Below are positions 13,126 through 25,838 of a DNA stretch of 64,000 bases, in pieces. Numbering within the stretch: the first letter of the stretch is position 1; each line of letters starts with the position of its first letter. Position numbers and translations under genes: made by a program. Source of the stretch: Parambassis ranga (lineage: Eukaryota; Chordata; Actinopteri; Ambassidae). The stretch is taken from assembly GCF_900634625.1 (NCBI RefSeq), contig NC_041036.1, forward strand, positions 13,945,025-14,009,024, written 5' to 3'. Below the pieces are notes generated by a model, which made no database searches, was not told where the DNA came from, and saw nothing but the letters and a program-made list of their open reading frames with translations.

Positions 13126-13581
13126 GGTACCCACTCTGGCAATGAGGGGCGGGGCTACGGTATCGCGGTTGCCAGTTCTGACCAATTAGAGTGGAAAGAA
13201 TTTTGAGTAGCAGTTTGGGTAGCCAATCATCTGTTTTAATATTCCCCCTTCTAAAGGATAGTAGAGGAATTTGAATTTGAATCTGTTTTCTCTAAATAAG
13301 TGGCCAATTGATAAGGACGCTTTGAAAACGGACAAAAACATCTCGCCAATAGTAAGCCATTTAAAAGAGGATGGACCCAATAAGACAGACACTAAGTGGG
13401 ATTTAAAATAAAACGTTATAGTGATGTTATGATTCGTCGTAAACAATTATTGTAAAATAAACATAGGATTAGGACTGGAGGCTAACTCTCACTTTCACAG
13501 TTTAATGGGCCAGCCTTACTTATTGAGAATACAAACATTATTTATGTGTGCCAGTAATAATGCAATTTGGCCATCATGCAC

Positions 13582-13618
<37 letters not shown>

Positions 13619-14171
13619 ACTGTCCTTCAGTTTCCCTTTCTTACTTCCCTTTCCACCTCTCTCTCTCTCTCTCGCTCTCTCGCTCGCTCTCTCTCTCTCT
13701 CCTTCACCCTCCCCTGCTGTCTACCTCCTCACCCTCACTGTGTGTGCTGTCAATAATTGATGATTCTTACCGACTCAAAGGGTAACAGGTCCAGCAGAAA
13801 ATGTCTCACTCGTTTCTTTATTTATTTACAAGTCTATCTTCAAGCTCAGTCAGAGTGTGAGACCTCCACAAGTGTTTATTTGGGATCGATGGCATGTAGC
13901 AGCCTGAGGGTGTCCATTTCTTGGTTCGTTGGCAGCGACTGCACCTGTGTGAGTATGAGCAGGTTAATGCAGCCTGTCTGGCTGACAGCAGGACAGAGGG
14001 AGGAAAGGGAAGCTTTAAATGAGTGAGAGGCAGGGGGCAGAGAGGAAGAGGAGGAGGAGGAGGAGGAGGAGTGACTCTCAGAATGATAGAGTGAATTAAT
14101 TCAACCTTAGCCAGCTCTGACTGATTGGTACCAAACTGGCATTTACAAACATACACAGTGATACCAAAGCC
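13126..14171. other. Head-to-head spacer between casp2 and the Rap1GAP-like gene, with CT and GGA repeats
   Basis: The two genes diverge from this 1-kb interval. It contains CT microsatellites at 13584-13616 and about 13659-13702, and a GGA run at 14044-14071. Serine/leucine-repeat open frames over the CT tract are translation artefacts of the repeat. Promoters for both genes probably lie here, but no specific element was identified. Confidence 0.5.
13584..13702. repeat. Compound CT microsatellite
   Basis: Two CT-repeat blocks are separated by about 40 bp of pyrimidine-rich sequence. On the plus strand it is an almost uninterrupted polypyrimidine tract. Confidence 0.9.
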
Positions 14172-17100
14172 ATGGAGAGAGAAAAGAGGAATGACTTGTC
14201 CTTCTCCAGAAAGAGAAGTTTCACTTTTGGGGCATATGGCAGGTGAGTTAATACGTCTTAAAATTAGGACTGACGTTCACCACAAAAAGTCAGTTAGATG
14301 AACTATTTTGGGATGTAAGTCTGTTTAAGAACAGTCAGCTCTAAGTCGCTCTCACTTCCTTGTTTACAGTGTGGACAGATTCACGTGTGGTGATGAGACG
14401 AGGTGAGGCTTTATGTGTCTTTTTGCTCAAACGGTGCTTTATTGTAAGAACTGAGAGAGGAGTGACAGACTGTGCTGTGTTGCTGTGCATGAATGAACCT
14501 GTTGCTGCAGACCTGACTCCACAGAGGACAACTTGCTGGATATCCTGGACTCTCCTGCCAGTGAGAGCAAGCCCTTCATTTCTTCCAGCAGCAGCCAGAG
14601 GGTGATACCACAATGTTCACCATTCTCCTTTGATTCATGTATTTTCTACAACATTGTCCTGCATTTGTGAGACGTGTCCATTTGTGCCTGAAGCCATTAT
14701 GTTCCTCTTCTTCCCCTGTGTTTCTCCTTCCCTTTCTCTGCACTGCAACATTTCTGTCTGACGGCTCAGGACACAGAGCTGTTTGAAATCATTGAGAAGC
14801 TGCAGGTGGGTTACAGCATGATTTATTGGTCATGTGCCGCGTGTGTGTGTGTGTCTGAACAGCAAACGTTTTGTTACCATCAATGCTCTTGTCGATTAGG
14901 GCAGCAGGATCGATGAGCAGCGGTGTGAATTCCCCCTGCCTCTGAAGGTTAGTCTCCTGCATCGTAAAAAAACACAGCGCCTGCTCCACACACAGCAGCC
15001 GTGTGTGTGTGTCAGAGTCTAGTGTGTTGACACTGACCTTTTCTGAATTGACATAATACATGTTTCGCCAAGCAATCATCAGGTGCTCATTTGTGTCTTT
15101 TTTAGTCTCAGCTTTTGACCATAGGTGGAGACCTACCACTCATCCTCCCATCCAAACTGGGGGGATACTGGATAGACCCTCCTCTGGAGAGGCTTGTCGA
15201 TGTGAGTCCCACTTCCTCCCACTATGGCCTCGATCCAGAGAGCTACGACATCATGGAGAGAGATGGTGAGGCCAAAATTTACCATGAGTTCTTCCGCTCA
15301 CGAGTAAGTAGACTTTATCTAAAGTCTTGTTGTCCATCTTGTACTTGTGCTTATTTATGATCACTTTTTTCCCTCAGTATCATCACTCATTCACAGCAGT
15401 GGATCCATCTCTGGGACCATTGGTTCTCTCTGTATGTTTGGAGGAGGAGGAGAACAAGCTACGGGTGATACTGAGGTTAAGAGCGTTATTATCTTTATAT
15501 ATCCAGACAAAACATTCACACAGTTTTGGGCTTTGTCCTTCAAAAATATGTGATTCCTTCTGCATATACATGGGATGATTGACCGATTGGAGAGTTATAC
15601 AGCTCTGGTTAAAACATGCAGGTCCTCACTTTGAGTGAAAGTCTTGTAGTATTTCTGTTTTTGAGTGTGGTCTGACTCTGGCTTTCATTCAGCTGAACTG
15701 GTTTGGCCCCCTCAGACTACTACCTTGTCTCCAAAATGAAGAGGGGGCTCAGTGGTTGCCATTAATTGTTACAGTAAGGATAATGATGTGATTGTTGATA
15801 TTGATCATTGTCTGGAGGTCCAAGATGCTGACATCTACACAGAGGCAAACTGTGGACTCACAACCACTGAACTAAGTATGTAAGGGAACTGCACTGAAAA
15901 TGCATGTGTTGAAATCCTTGTACCTTATAGGCCACAAACTTTTTAATCAGCCTGTGTATATGCTCATTTGTGAAGATGGTCAAGTCAGTTGTTACAGATG
16001 TATAGATGGGTTTTTCTGACTGAAGAGTGGATAATATATATTTGCATATATATCTCGCAGGATGAAGGAGTGCTCTCTGCACGGAGTTTTCTCTGTAACT
16101 CTTTTCCCCAACATCCCGTCTGCAGTTGAACTAGCAAAGGTATCGCTCTACTCATTCAACGGTAAAATACTTAAGAGAAAAAAATAAAATGCTCTCTTAC
16201 AATAAAGCACAGAAATATCACCAGACAAGATAAAATGTCACGAGTAAATAAAAGGAAAATGTATGTATTATGCAGGGAATTGCAGTGTTTGTGGCAAACA
16301 CACTGGTCCTTTAGGGTAAACAAAGAAATATTTATTTCACACACTGGCTGAGTAAGATGTGCTTGTGATTTTTTTTTCCTAGATGCTCTGTGACAGAGTG
16401 GCTGTCTCAAAGTTTGATGTGGTCAGCTACCTCAAGGTAATGCTCTAAATAAAACACGAAAGTCACCGCAGCAGGAATATGAACAGAGTTACCACTGACG
16501 CTCAGCTCTGCAGGCTGATAGGGAGCCAGTATGCTCAATAACAGCACCCTGAAACTGAAGCAGCCATTTATTTCATTATTACATCTGCACTTTTCTTGTA
16601 ACCCTCTTTCCTGTTTCTCTCAGGCTCCAGAACTTATAGGCACTTTTGATGAGCACAGAGTGTCTCCTAATTTCAAGTTTGGTGTATTGTACCAAAAAGA
16701 CGGGCAGGTAACAACACTGACAGAATGATGGCGCCATATTATAACCAGTCCTTCTCAGATGCCATGTGTCTCTCCGTTCAGTTCACTGAAGAGGACATAC
16801 TGAGTAACAACGAGGAAAGTGAAGAATTTAAAGAGTTCCTGTCTGTTTTGGGAAATACAGTTCAGCTGCAAGGATTCACAGGGTAACACTGTCCAGAGAT
16901 GACTAAAGAAATGTGAAAAATCACATGACTTCTGCTCCTCACTCCCCTCTTCTCAGCTTCAGAGGAGGCCTGGATGTGTGTCACGGCCAGACAGGAAGTG
17001 AGGCCGTCTTCACTTCCTTTCATGGGAGACAGATCATGTTCCATGTCGCAACCAAACTGCCATACACAGAGGGTGACCCACAGCAGGTCAGTTTACTGCT

Positions 17101-18505
17101 TGATCCTCAGCCAGTCCTGCACTGCTGATTCACCTGACATTGATGTTTCTCCTTCTCCTCCCCCCTTGTAGTTACAAAGGAAAAGACACATTGGTAATGA
17201 CATTGTAGCTTTGGTCTACCAGGATGGCCAAACTCCGTTTCTGTCTGATGTTATTAAGTCCCACTTCCTGCACTGCTTCCTGGTGGTGAGGAGGATTCAG
17301 AGGGAAGGGGAGGCAGGTGGAGCGGCGTACCAGGCCAGTATTCATACCCATATTTTACCCTGATTTATCATAATTCATGTTATTTACTTGCTGGTCTCCA
17401 CTTTGTGGTTTGCACAGCAAGCTAACCCCTGCTGGTGCTAACAGTCAACAAGCAATATCTCACCATGGCAGGTAGCCATGTGTAGATCTGATGCCATCTC
17501 CAGACAAAGTCAGCTCTAAGTTTCTCTCTTCTTCACAGGTGTCGGTCACAGCCAGAGAGGATGTTCCTCCTTTTGGTCCAGTCCTCCCAGATCCTCCCAT
17601 CTTCACTGATGTGAGACAGGGTTAATTTATTGTTTTGTTGTTGTCTGAGTCAACAAAGTTGAAGTTAAACATACCTGCACTACTTGCCGCCTTGCTCAAG
17701 GTATTACAGTTAAGTTTGTTTTAATTCTATCCTTCAGCGTTCCCAGCTGAGAGAATTCCTCCTGACCAAACTCATCAATGCAGAGATTTCCTGCTATAAG
17801 GCCGAGCAGTTCAGCAGACTGGAGGTACAGAGAGGCACTCTGATGTTCTCCTTATGTGAACAGGCTGATTCTCTAACTTCACCCTCTCCCCTGTGAATGG
17901 TCTTGTCCCTCTGATTCTCTCATGAAGCTCCGCACTCGCTCTTCACTCCTAGAGAGCTTGCAGGCTGAACTCCTCTCCCGTTCTCAGTGCATGATGGGAG
18001 ATCCATCACTGGCTGCTGTGTCTACATCTGACAGTGGGCGGGGGGCATCTGAAGGAAGCGGTGGTTTTATTGAAAACTTTAAGGTAAATGTTGGTGAGAA
18101 AGCGTCCATATCATTTTTCACTTTACTGGTTTAACTTCAGTTTATTTCTCTGCTCATAGAGAGCCATTCGAGTTCGGAGCCATTCTTTTGAGACTCTCGG
18201 AGTACCCCGGAAGATTGTTGGCAGCACATCACAAAAACCAAAGGTAAAACTACAGAGTGGAATAGATGTTTAAGTGAATAAATAATTTTTTTAATATTTA
18301 ATTATATTTTTTCTTCTTTTACAGGCAGAGAAAGATGGAGAATGGTGAGACTCAGTCAAACAGCTGAAAAAAGTCTTTACGTGGTGAGGAAGTAACACAA
18401 ATAATGTTCTGTCTTTTTAGTGAGAAGTCTCCAGGACCCTCACCTGCTGACAGTTTGGGGGCAACTGAACTCAAAGATCAAGCAAGTCCTCAGGAAGAGA
18501 CATAA
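14172..18505 (+). CDS. Rap1 GTPase-activating protein 1-like
   Basis: Nineteen coding exons: 14172-14242, 14370-14402, 14511-14601, 14770-14805, 14900-14947, 15112-15303 (or from 15106), 15378-15475, 16061-16139, 16383-16436, 16624-16707, 16782-16882, 16957-17086, 17172-17333, 17539-17610, 17738-17824, 17928-18083, 18160-18243, 18325-18344, 18421-18505. The sum is 1683 nt, 560 aa, all phases consistent; human RAP1GAP is about 663 aa, so the C-terminal tail is short. RSFTFGAYG near the start matches RAP1GAP. A GoLoco motif (LFEIIEKLQ plus SRIDEQRC, about residues 69-93) should bind G-alpha-i. The RapGAP domain holds RKRHIGNDIVALVYQ, where the Asn (about 348) is the catalytic Asn thumb that stimulates Rap1 GTP hydrolysis. 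The exon ending at 17333 has a GC instead of GT donor. Whether this is rap1gap, a paralogue or rap1gap2 cannot be settled here. Confidence 0.9.
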
Positions 18506-18786
18506 AAGGACATGATAAACTGAAGATTATAACACAAATATTAGATGGTTACAGCTTTATTATCCAGGTGAACGGCATATATGTAAATAGAATGTTTAAG
18601 TAAATAGTTTTATCTGAAAATACTATTTTACTGTCATGGAGGTGGTATTCTAGATAAATATGAATATTTAAATTGTATTTGAGTAAAAAGTTTTACAAGA
18701 AATGAGTATGAGTTTCATATGTCTGTGATAAGTTTAGATAAAATTATGAATTAAGAATTATGATTAAAAATGAGTTTATTGATACC

Positions 18787-18792
18787 AATAAA
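18787..18792 (+). terminator. Poly(A) signal of the Rap1GAP-like gene
   Basis: AATAAA lies 282 bp after the stop codon in AT-rich sequence. Confidence 0.6.
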
Positions 18793-19629
18793 ACATGATC
18801 TGTAATTATGAAACCCTTCCTTAAGTATGTATATTTTGACTAATACCAAAACAGTAAAAGTTCAGTGAGACATTGTGCTTCATTTAAGACGTGTAGTAAT
18901 GATGTCTGGGTGTTTTCTTTCATTTGTCCATATAGGCATGAATGAAGGTGTGAATATACTGGCCAAACAATCAATTAAGTGTGTAAACATCAATTAAGTG
19001 TGCCTACATCAGCTCTGTGCTAGATTCTTGTTCTCACCGGTGGAGGAGTACATTGATTTGCCATTGATGTTTCTGCTTTGTATGACAACATACAATTGAT
19101 GGATAAAAAACGCGACCCCTGCTGGAGGAAGTACTACACGTTTTTAGTGAGACGATTTGTTTGGGGAGGGGGGGGAACTACACACTCCTGTCCAGCAGGT
19201 GGCGATAAGTCACCCACCGTCTTGCAATACAGGAAGTAGAAGACGAATGCAGCGTAGAAGAAGAAAACAAAGATGGCCGACGGTCACTGAGTTGTAGCTG
19301 TAGTGGTTTCTTGTCGCTGTTCACACACCGACGGTCAGACATTTTACTGAGCTTGTCCATGCTGCTTGTAGCTCTAGCTAAAAGTGACTAGCTTCAAGCT
19401 CACTGACAGGTCTAGCTGATCAAACGGCGATTGATGCTAATTCCGCTAAATACTGATTACTGTGTTTGTTAAAAGTAGCAGTATCTTCTGTCGATACGTT
19501 TCAGCTATATTTTTAAACTGCATATTGATTAGGTCTGCGTCAGTGAACTTTGACACACAGGGCACTGAAGCCTCCTGCTTCACAAACACATTAGGTGTCA
19601 CTGCAACAAAAGTCTCTGCAGTCCTCGGG
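18793..19629. other. Spacer and gstk1 promoter/5' UTR
   Basis: No gene was recognised. The part from about 19180 to 19629 is less AT-rich and presumably contains the gstk1 promoter and leader, including GATGGCCGACGG near 19272. A short direct repeat, CAATTAAGTGTG, occurs twice near 18970-19000. Confidence 0.45.
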
Positions 19630-21144
19630 ATGACCTCCAAGAAAGTGATCGAGTTGTTTTATGATGTGGTGTCTCCTTACTCCTGGCTTGGCTTTGAGGT
19701 CTGTGCTTTTTCTTGATGTCTGCTTGAGGTGCAGAGTAGTAGTTTTTATTTTTAAACTTTACATTCATTTGTCTTCACAGGTCATGTGTCGATACAGAAA
19801 AGTGTGGAACATAGAGCTCAAACTGCGCCCTGCATATCTAGCAGGCATCATGCAAGGAGCAGGTCAGTCAATATTAGACCAGGTGTCTGATATTTGAACT
19901 GTTGCAGGACATGCTGCATAATCATATCCGCTTGGACACGGGCTGTTGATTATCATATTTCATATAATGTTTGTCTTTCATGGCAGGAAACAAGCCTCCT
20001 GGACTGGTTCCAAACAAATTTATGTACATGACCAAGGATCTTCACCGCTTATCAGAGTACTTTGATGTTCCTTTGCAGCCACCATCTGACCCCTTTGAGG
20101 CCATGTTCCAAAAAGGTACATACAAGTAAAGTTAATGCATTAACATGTCATTGGATTAATATTTTTGGTAATCCCTATATAGTAATTTCAATATGACTGT
20201 GGTACTTTCTGGTATCCTTTTGTGGTCAGAACACGGCTGTGGTTGCAGACAGGTAAACAGTCAGGTGTGAAGAGCTAACATCCTGTCAGCTAGCCTGTAC
20301 CTAAACATATTTTTGCTTCTGTGACACTATTCTATACTATAACATTGATATATGAAGTCCATCTTTGTTGTCTTTGTTCAGGACAGTTGTAGCACTTGTT
20401 TATTGATTATGATGGAGAATGTCAGGCTTAGTCTCTTTTCCCAGGCACCTTGGCTGCAATGAGGTTTGTTGTAGCTGTGCAAGAGAGGGAGGTGGGTGGA
20501 GACGAGCAGGTGGAGAAGGTGTCCCGTGAGCTGTGGAGAAGGATCTGGAGTGAAGATAAAGATATCACTCAACCTGCATCGCTCTCCGAGGTACAAACAT
20601 ACACACAACCTGGATGCATTTCAAAAGGAATTTTTTACACAGTTTTATTTTTAAATATGCATTTATTTATTTTGCAGGCTGCAATGAAAGCAGGATTGTC
20701 TGACAGTGAGATTAAGGAAGTGCTGAAGCTCTGCACCACAAAGGACATAAAAGACAAGCTTAGGAGCACAACAGAGGATGCACTTAACTATGGGGTTAGT
20801 TGTTCTTGATCAATAACATCAATAGTAAGTGAAAAGACATTACAGTGTTAAACTAAATCTGTCCTCTAACCCTTTCCCAGGCATTTGGATTCCCCATGCT
20901 GGTGTGTCACATTAATGGAAAGCCAGAGATGTTTTTTGGGTCCGACAGATTTGAGCTGATGGCCCACTGCATTGGTAAGACAGAAGATGTTCGTAAGAAG
21001 CCTGTTAAACAAACAGTAGTTTGCAGTAGTTAAATGACGTGATTCTCAACAATGATGGTCAGCACTGAGACTCTACTTTTGTTCTCTGTTCCAGGAGAGA
21101 AGTGGATTGGTCCTAAACCTGACAAACAAGCTGCAAAGCTGTGA
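19630..21144 (+). CDS. gstk1: Glutathione S-transferase kappa 1
   Basis: Seven exons: 19630-19698, 19781-19862, 19987-20115, 20445-20590, 20678-20794, 20881-20974, 21095-21144. The sum is 687 nt, 228 aa (human 226). Kappa-class GSTs have a DsbA-like thioredoxin fold with an inserted helical domain and conjugate glutathione to electrophiles in mitochondria and peroxisomes. The N-terminal ELFYDVVSPYSWLGFE carries the active-site Ser (Ser15 here, Ser16 in human). KPPGLVPNKF and LVCHINGKPEMFFGSDRFE follow as in the family. The protein ends AKL, a standard peroxisomal targeting signal type 1. The start is the only ATG that gives the conserved N-terminus. It is the third member of the clcn1-casp2-gstk1 group, as in human 7q34, but is separated from casp2 here by the Rap1GAP-like gene and points the other way. 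Confidence 0.95.
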
Positions 21145-21170
21145 GAAGAAAACTGCCTTCAAGTCTCCAC

Positions 21171-21176
21171 AATAAA
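21171..21176 (+). terminator. gstk1: gstk1 proximal poly(A) signal
   Basis: AATAAA lies 27 bp after the stop. A second AATAAA at 21808-21813 could give a longer 3' UTR. Confidence 0.55.
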
Positions 21177-21255
21177 AAAATACACTAAAAATGTATAGTC
21201 AGTGCCTTCTGAACCTAAGAAGTACTTTACTTTTACTTAACTAGTAGTGTGAATA

Positions 21256-21279
21256 ATGTACCATACAATTATGGTACAT
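21256..21279. repeat. Perfect 10-bp hairpin with a CAAT loop
   Basis: Arms ATGTACCATA and TATGGTACAT flank CAAT. It lies just downstream of gstk1, within a possible long 3' UTR. It is short enough to be chance, and is noted because two other hairpins in the window share the CAAT loop. Confidence 0.8.
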
Positions 21280-22429
21280 AAAATTGTAAACTATGTGCCT
21301 ATGTGTCCAGACAGATATTATAGCAGCTCAGTTTTGAAATCTGATCTTTGCTTTTTTTAAAGTACTTACAGATGAACTTTGTGCCAGTGTTGAAAAATAT
21401 TTTCTGTCATAACACATGTGAAAATATCTTTTTTTATCACCTCGCAACTACAAGATCTTGACAAAGTGGCTTTTGTTAGGTTTGTGTTCCAGGGTGTAAA
21501 ACGTTTCCTTCCCAGTGTGTGCTAGGTCCACTGCAGCCCTTCTAACACTAAACACAATGTGGAAATAGTTAATAGATGGTTGAGTTGTAATGAAATAATT
21601 GTTCAATGTCACAACAGGCCCAGAGGATGTAGAAATGGCAGATTATTGTTCATGTTTTCATTATGCTAATTAGTACTCATTTTATTGTGTTGATTAACTG
21701 TAAATTATCTCAAAGGAATTATGTATGATAATGGTTTATTTTGGATAAATTAATATTGTGAATAGTGTGGCCAGTCATACATTTTGCTGATGTTTGCCCA
21801 TTTTGAGAATAAAGCTGAGTTGTATTTTTTAATTATTATTAGTTTTTGGCATCTTCTAGTAAGTTATGTATGAAAATGGTACCGTTTTAAAGACAGTAAA
21901 ATGATGCGGCTTGTGTTGATTGTAGACGGCAGTTAAATTATGTTATAGGGCTTTTTCACTGGTTTAATCATTTACGTTGTGTATATATTAGTTTGTTCTC
22001 CCACATGGAAGGAGGTGCAGCTTATTATTGCTGACTAACTGCTCCAGAGATAGCACAGCTTGTCGTACGAGTTCCAGGGCAAAGAACCCGCACAACAAAG
22101 ACTGAAAAATGAAGGAGCGGTGGGACCAGTTTCCCCACACAAAGAGGAAGAAGGCAGGGCTACAAGTACCTGACATACATCAGCTTCTAGGAAAAGCAAA
22201 TTACAGAATGCAGTAGAGCAAAGTCAAAGAGTGTGTAGGGCTCACATCTGATGTCTGTGTGAAGCATAATCTAATCTGTGAAGAGACAGAAAGGAGGAAG
22301 AAGGAAGAGGTTTAAATAAGAAGAAGGGATGTGCTGCAGGTGAAGGGGGGTGGAGTTAAGAAAACAGAGGTGGAAGGTAGATAAACACTGATCCCCTGAG
22401 CCTGACAAATCATCTGAGAAAAACAACAC

Positions 22430-22566
22430 AATGAGGAGCTGAACGGCACAGCAGAACCTGGACTCTACATTCAGCAGGGAGGATGTGTGTGAAGGAGGGA
22501 AACATGGGCCTGCAATAATAGCATCTATCCTTTAATATAAATCACCAGTCACTAGAAAGGAGTGAG
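22430..22566 (+). other. Probable styk1 noncoding first exon (start approximate)
   Basis: Purine-rich sequence ends at a strong donor (GAG then GTAAGTG) at 22566/22567. The next acceptor, at 23268/23269, lies one base before the styk1 start codon. This is the simplest 5' leader for styk1, though its 5' limit is a guess. Confidence 0.45.
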
Positions 22567-23269
22567 GTAAGTGTTTCTACACCAAATCTCTCTTTGAATG
22601 CATTGCAGTTTGTTTATGGTGCCGTATGTGTGTGAGGCAGAGCCAGCTGATTTCTGTTTTGATGAAAACTTTGATCAAACATGTGCTTCACTCTGGTTGC
22701 ATGTTTTTAATGATTTTTACCTTATGCTGTTTTTCAGTCTTTCTCGGTGCGCCGGTGTTGTTTTACCATTCATGTTTGCCCTTTGGGTGTGTAGAGCAAC
22801 ACTAGCTTTAATGTGTCAAAAAATGCAGATAAACAGGTTCAGAAAACTCGTATCTGACGTCAACAGGATGGTCATGTGGTTAAAGAGTTTCCCTGTGTGG
22901 TGCTGCTTTATCCTGTAGCTTCACAGCTGTCATAAGAATGGATCGGTTACAGACTTACAGAAGATGAAATAAACAAAAATGATGCAGTAACATGTTTTTA
23001 TTCTTTATTCCTCTGTAGCTGGAAAAAACATTCAAACATGGCTCACAGACAGTGACACAACACCTAAAGTGCCTGGTCTCAGTTACACATTTTTAACAGG
23101 CGTCTTCTCATACTGATTACCTTTAAGAGAGTCATGTTACTATTAAGAGACAAAATGGGTTTCAGGTCTACCATCGTCTCTTTATCTGTTGTTTCAAATA
23201 ATGTGATCCGCTGTTTTTTTTTTCAGCAATAACTAAACAAAATGTTTTTGTCTTTGTACATTTGACAGG

Positions 23270-25838
23270 ATGTCTTCGTTATCAGACGCTGACTTTCACT
23301 GCAAGCATGGAGACACTATCTGTGGTAAGTTTAATCAGCATATAAGCAACTTCTGGTCTGTCTGGTATTCACAAGCCATTGCTGACAGGCAGAGACAGAG
23401 AAAAACAAACAAACCTACCAGCACATTAATATAGACACAGTATGGGCAGACTTGCTGAGTGATTCTAAAGACTGTTGTTTCCTCGTGTGTGTTCCTGGGG
23501 GCAGAGATCCGTGTCTATGAACAGGAGGTGATCATTGTGCCCATCTTCCTGCTGGCCAGCTTCCTGATCACTCTGGTCTTCATTTTGCTGCTGCGCTACT
23601 GTCCAGAGAAAGTCGACCGGATCCGTTCAAGTGCCTCAAAGACGACCTCCAGGAGAGTGCTGCATGGAATTGATGGTAAGACTGGAACAGATCCCAAATA
23701 CGTTTTCCATATTATAAGCACTCTCCTGTTTTTCTCTGCCCTGTAAATGCACAATTTTCTCTTTAAATGATAGTGTATAAAAGTGTGTCTGTAAAATATT
23801 TTATTTACTATGTTTTTATGACCTTTAAAAAACGAGACCTTCCCCATCTTTGTTCCCATTTTGCCTGCCTGTAACTGATTTCTAAGTAAACACTTCTATA
23901 TGAGAGCCCTTGATGGTAATCATTTTAATCTCTCTGTCCACAGCTCCACCTGGTATCAATGTCCTGGAGCATGAAAGCATTGCCTTGGATGTGCCCAGTT
24001 CCTACTCCACCTTCCATCCCGCACACACTAACTACTCCAAAACTTTCTCCACATCTGTGGACACACCCCCTTTCCCACCCAGCCCCACACTAGATGCCTT
24101 CAAGCCTGTTTTCACCCCCATTGTCCAGCCAAGAGAGCTGCCCCGCCAAAGGCTGCCTGAGTCCTTCAACCTGGTCAGTCCTCTCCCTGTGGCTTTCTCT
24201 CTGCGCTCAGACTCCACCGTGTCCCTCTACAGAGCTCGTATGGAAAACAGGAATGTGGTCTTGAGGGTGCTAAATGGTAAGAATGTAATGAAATTTTGTT
24301 TGTGGCTGTTGCACTTCTTTCTTTTTCACTCATCTCTTTGGCTCTCCCACCACCTCAGACTCAGCTGACGCCACAGAAAGACACAACTTCTTGGGTTTTG
24401 CATCCTTCCTGGCCCAGCTTGGACCACATCCATTCCTGCCTGAGCTTCTAGGCGTGGTGTCACTTCGAGCTCCTCTGGTCACAGTGGTGGAGGAGCTGGA
24501 AAACAGAGACCTGCTCAGCTACGTGTGGCAATGCAGACAGGTAGGAGGCTCACAGGGGTATAACTCAGTTACAGTGACTTTCTATGCAGCGTCAGGCATT
24601 CAAACAAAGAAAATGTGTTTCTATCATAATGGTAATCTAAAGAAGCATGTGTATTCATTGTTGCAGGAACATGTGGATCCTCCATGTGAGATGACTGAAA
24701 GACGAATATTTACCATGGCCAAACAGGTGGCCTCTGCTTTGGTTAGTAATAACTACAGTATGTCGTGACCTTTTGTAGAGAACGCTTATGACTATCAAAT
24801 CAGTAGGACTCTGACATGTGTCCCATCAAATCACACACTCACTGAAGCTGGCAATTCAAAAGCCTATGCCCGGGCCCATACCAATTGGTTCTGGAAAATC
24901 TTTTGCACATTTACTTAACAGACACGTTTCAGTTTCAGTCTGAAACCTTTGTCCTGTTCTCTCTATCAGGAGTTCCTTCACAGCAAAGATCTTCTCCATG
25001 GAAACATCCGTGCCCACAGTGTACTGATCAGTAAAGAGTTCACAGCCAAGCTTTGGGGCCTGCATGGAGTCTACACAAGGAAGAACCAAGGAGCCACTCA
25101 GAAAGATGATCCCAGCATGAAGAAATGGCAGGCACCCGAGCTGTTAGCCAGGAAGCCTGCCAGTCAGAGCAGCGACATGTGAGCTCATTTTCTATACTGC
25201 ATTAGTGCAGGTGCAGCATACTCTGCTGTGCACATTCTGGTAGTTTATCATTAAGGCCATTTCTTGAATGGAGGATAGTAACTGTATGCGTCTGTGTCCC
25301 TCTCCAGCTGGTCATTTGGAATCCTATTGTATGAAATGGCAACTTTGGGTGAGTGTAACTACTGAGCTGATGCTGTATTTCAGGTTTCATATGTAGACAC
25401 AGATGTTGTATTTTACCCACTCTTAGCTTCTCATGTTATAAACTAACGACTCTCTTTTCTCTGCAGGTGAAGCTCCGTTTGCAGAAATTTCAGTTAATGA
25501 GCTTCTGCAGTTTCATCAGCGTGGAAAAAGTCTGAAAAAACCTGCCAACTGCTCCAACACACTGTAAGTGTCCACTGCATGCTCACATAAATTTAACTAC
25601 AGCATTCCCCCACTTTCTAAGAAAATCTGTCCTACCTATCCTCAGATATACCATCATTAAAGGCTGCTGCCAATGGAAGGATCAAGATCGACCGTCTTTG
25701 GCTGAGGTGAGCCGAAAGCTCGCTGCAGGAGAGAAGAGTGCCTCTGACAAAGTCCTCAAGGGGTCTGGGACAGTAAACATTGAACAGTACCTGCAGGAGG
25801 CAGGATACGGAGAGACCAACAGCTACACTGTTTTCTGA
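23270..25838 (+). CDS. styk1: STYK1-like single-pass receptor pseudokinase
   Basis: Nine coding exons: 23270-23324, 23505-23675, 23944-24276, 24359-24540, 24667-24741, 24970-25178, 25308-25348, 25467-25563, 25646-25838. The sum is 1356 nt, 451 aa (human STYK1/NOK 422). A short extracellular start (MSSLSDADFHCKHGDTIC) leads to EVIIVPIFLLASFLITLV, a membrane helix at about residues 28-50 that matches human YEVIIVP. The cytoplasmic kinase-like domain contains EELENRDLLSYVWQCR, ALEFLHSKDLLHG, KWQAPELLARKPAS and WSFGILLYEMATLGEAPF. Catalytic motifs are lost: VILK reads VVLR, HGD reads HGN and DFG reads WGL. In mammals STYK1 promotes growth signalling and autophagy. This protein is probably a scaffold. 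The gene is tail to tail with phc1. Confidence 0.85.

Larger units (their letters stand above)
21177..23269. other. gstk1 long 3' region and styk1 5' region
   Basis: No confident coding exon was seen apart from the probable styk1 noncoding exon listed separately. It contains a distal AATAAA at 21808 and AT-rich sequence. A 106-codon open frame at 22598-22918 sits in the styk1 leader intron, lacks homology I can recognise and was not called. Confidence 0.45.

Noticed and set aside
13505..13785. Open frames rich in SLSLSL
   Set aside because: Translation of the CT microsatellite.
15640..15890. Possible extra Rap1GAP-like exon
   Set aside because: Exons at 15378-15475 and 16061-16139 join in phase (AG then G) and match the homologue without it. 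The intervening open sequence has no matching splice pair.
22598..22918. 106-codon plus-strand open frame with hydrophobic stretches
   Set aside because: It lies in the styk1 leader intron with no homology or splice context, and is AT-rich and Cys/Phe-rich as random frames often are. I considered a tmem139 equivalent because of synteny but saw no similarity.
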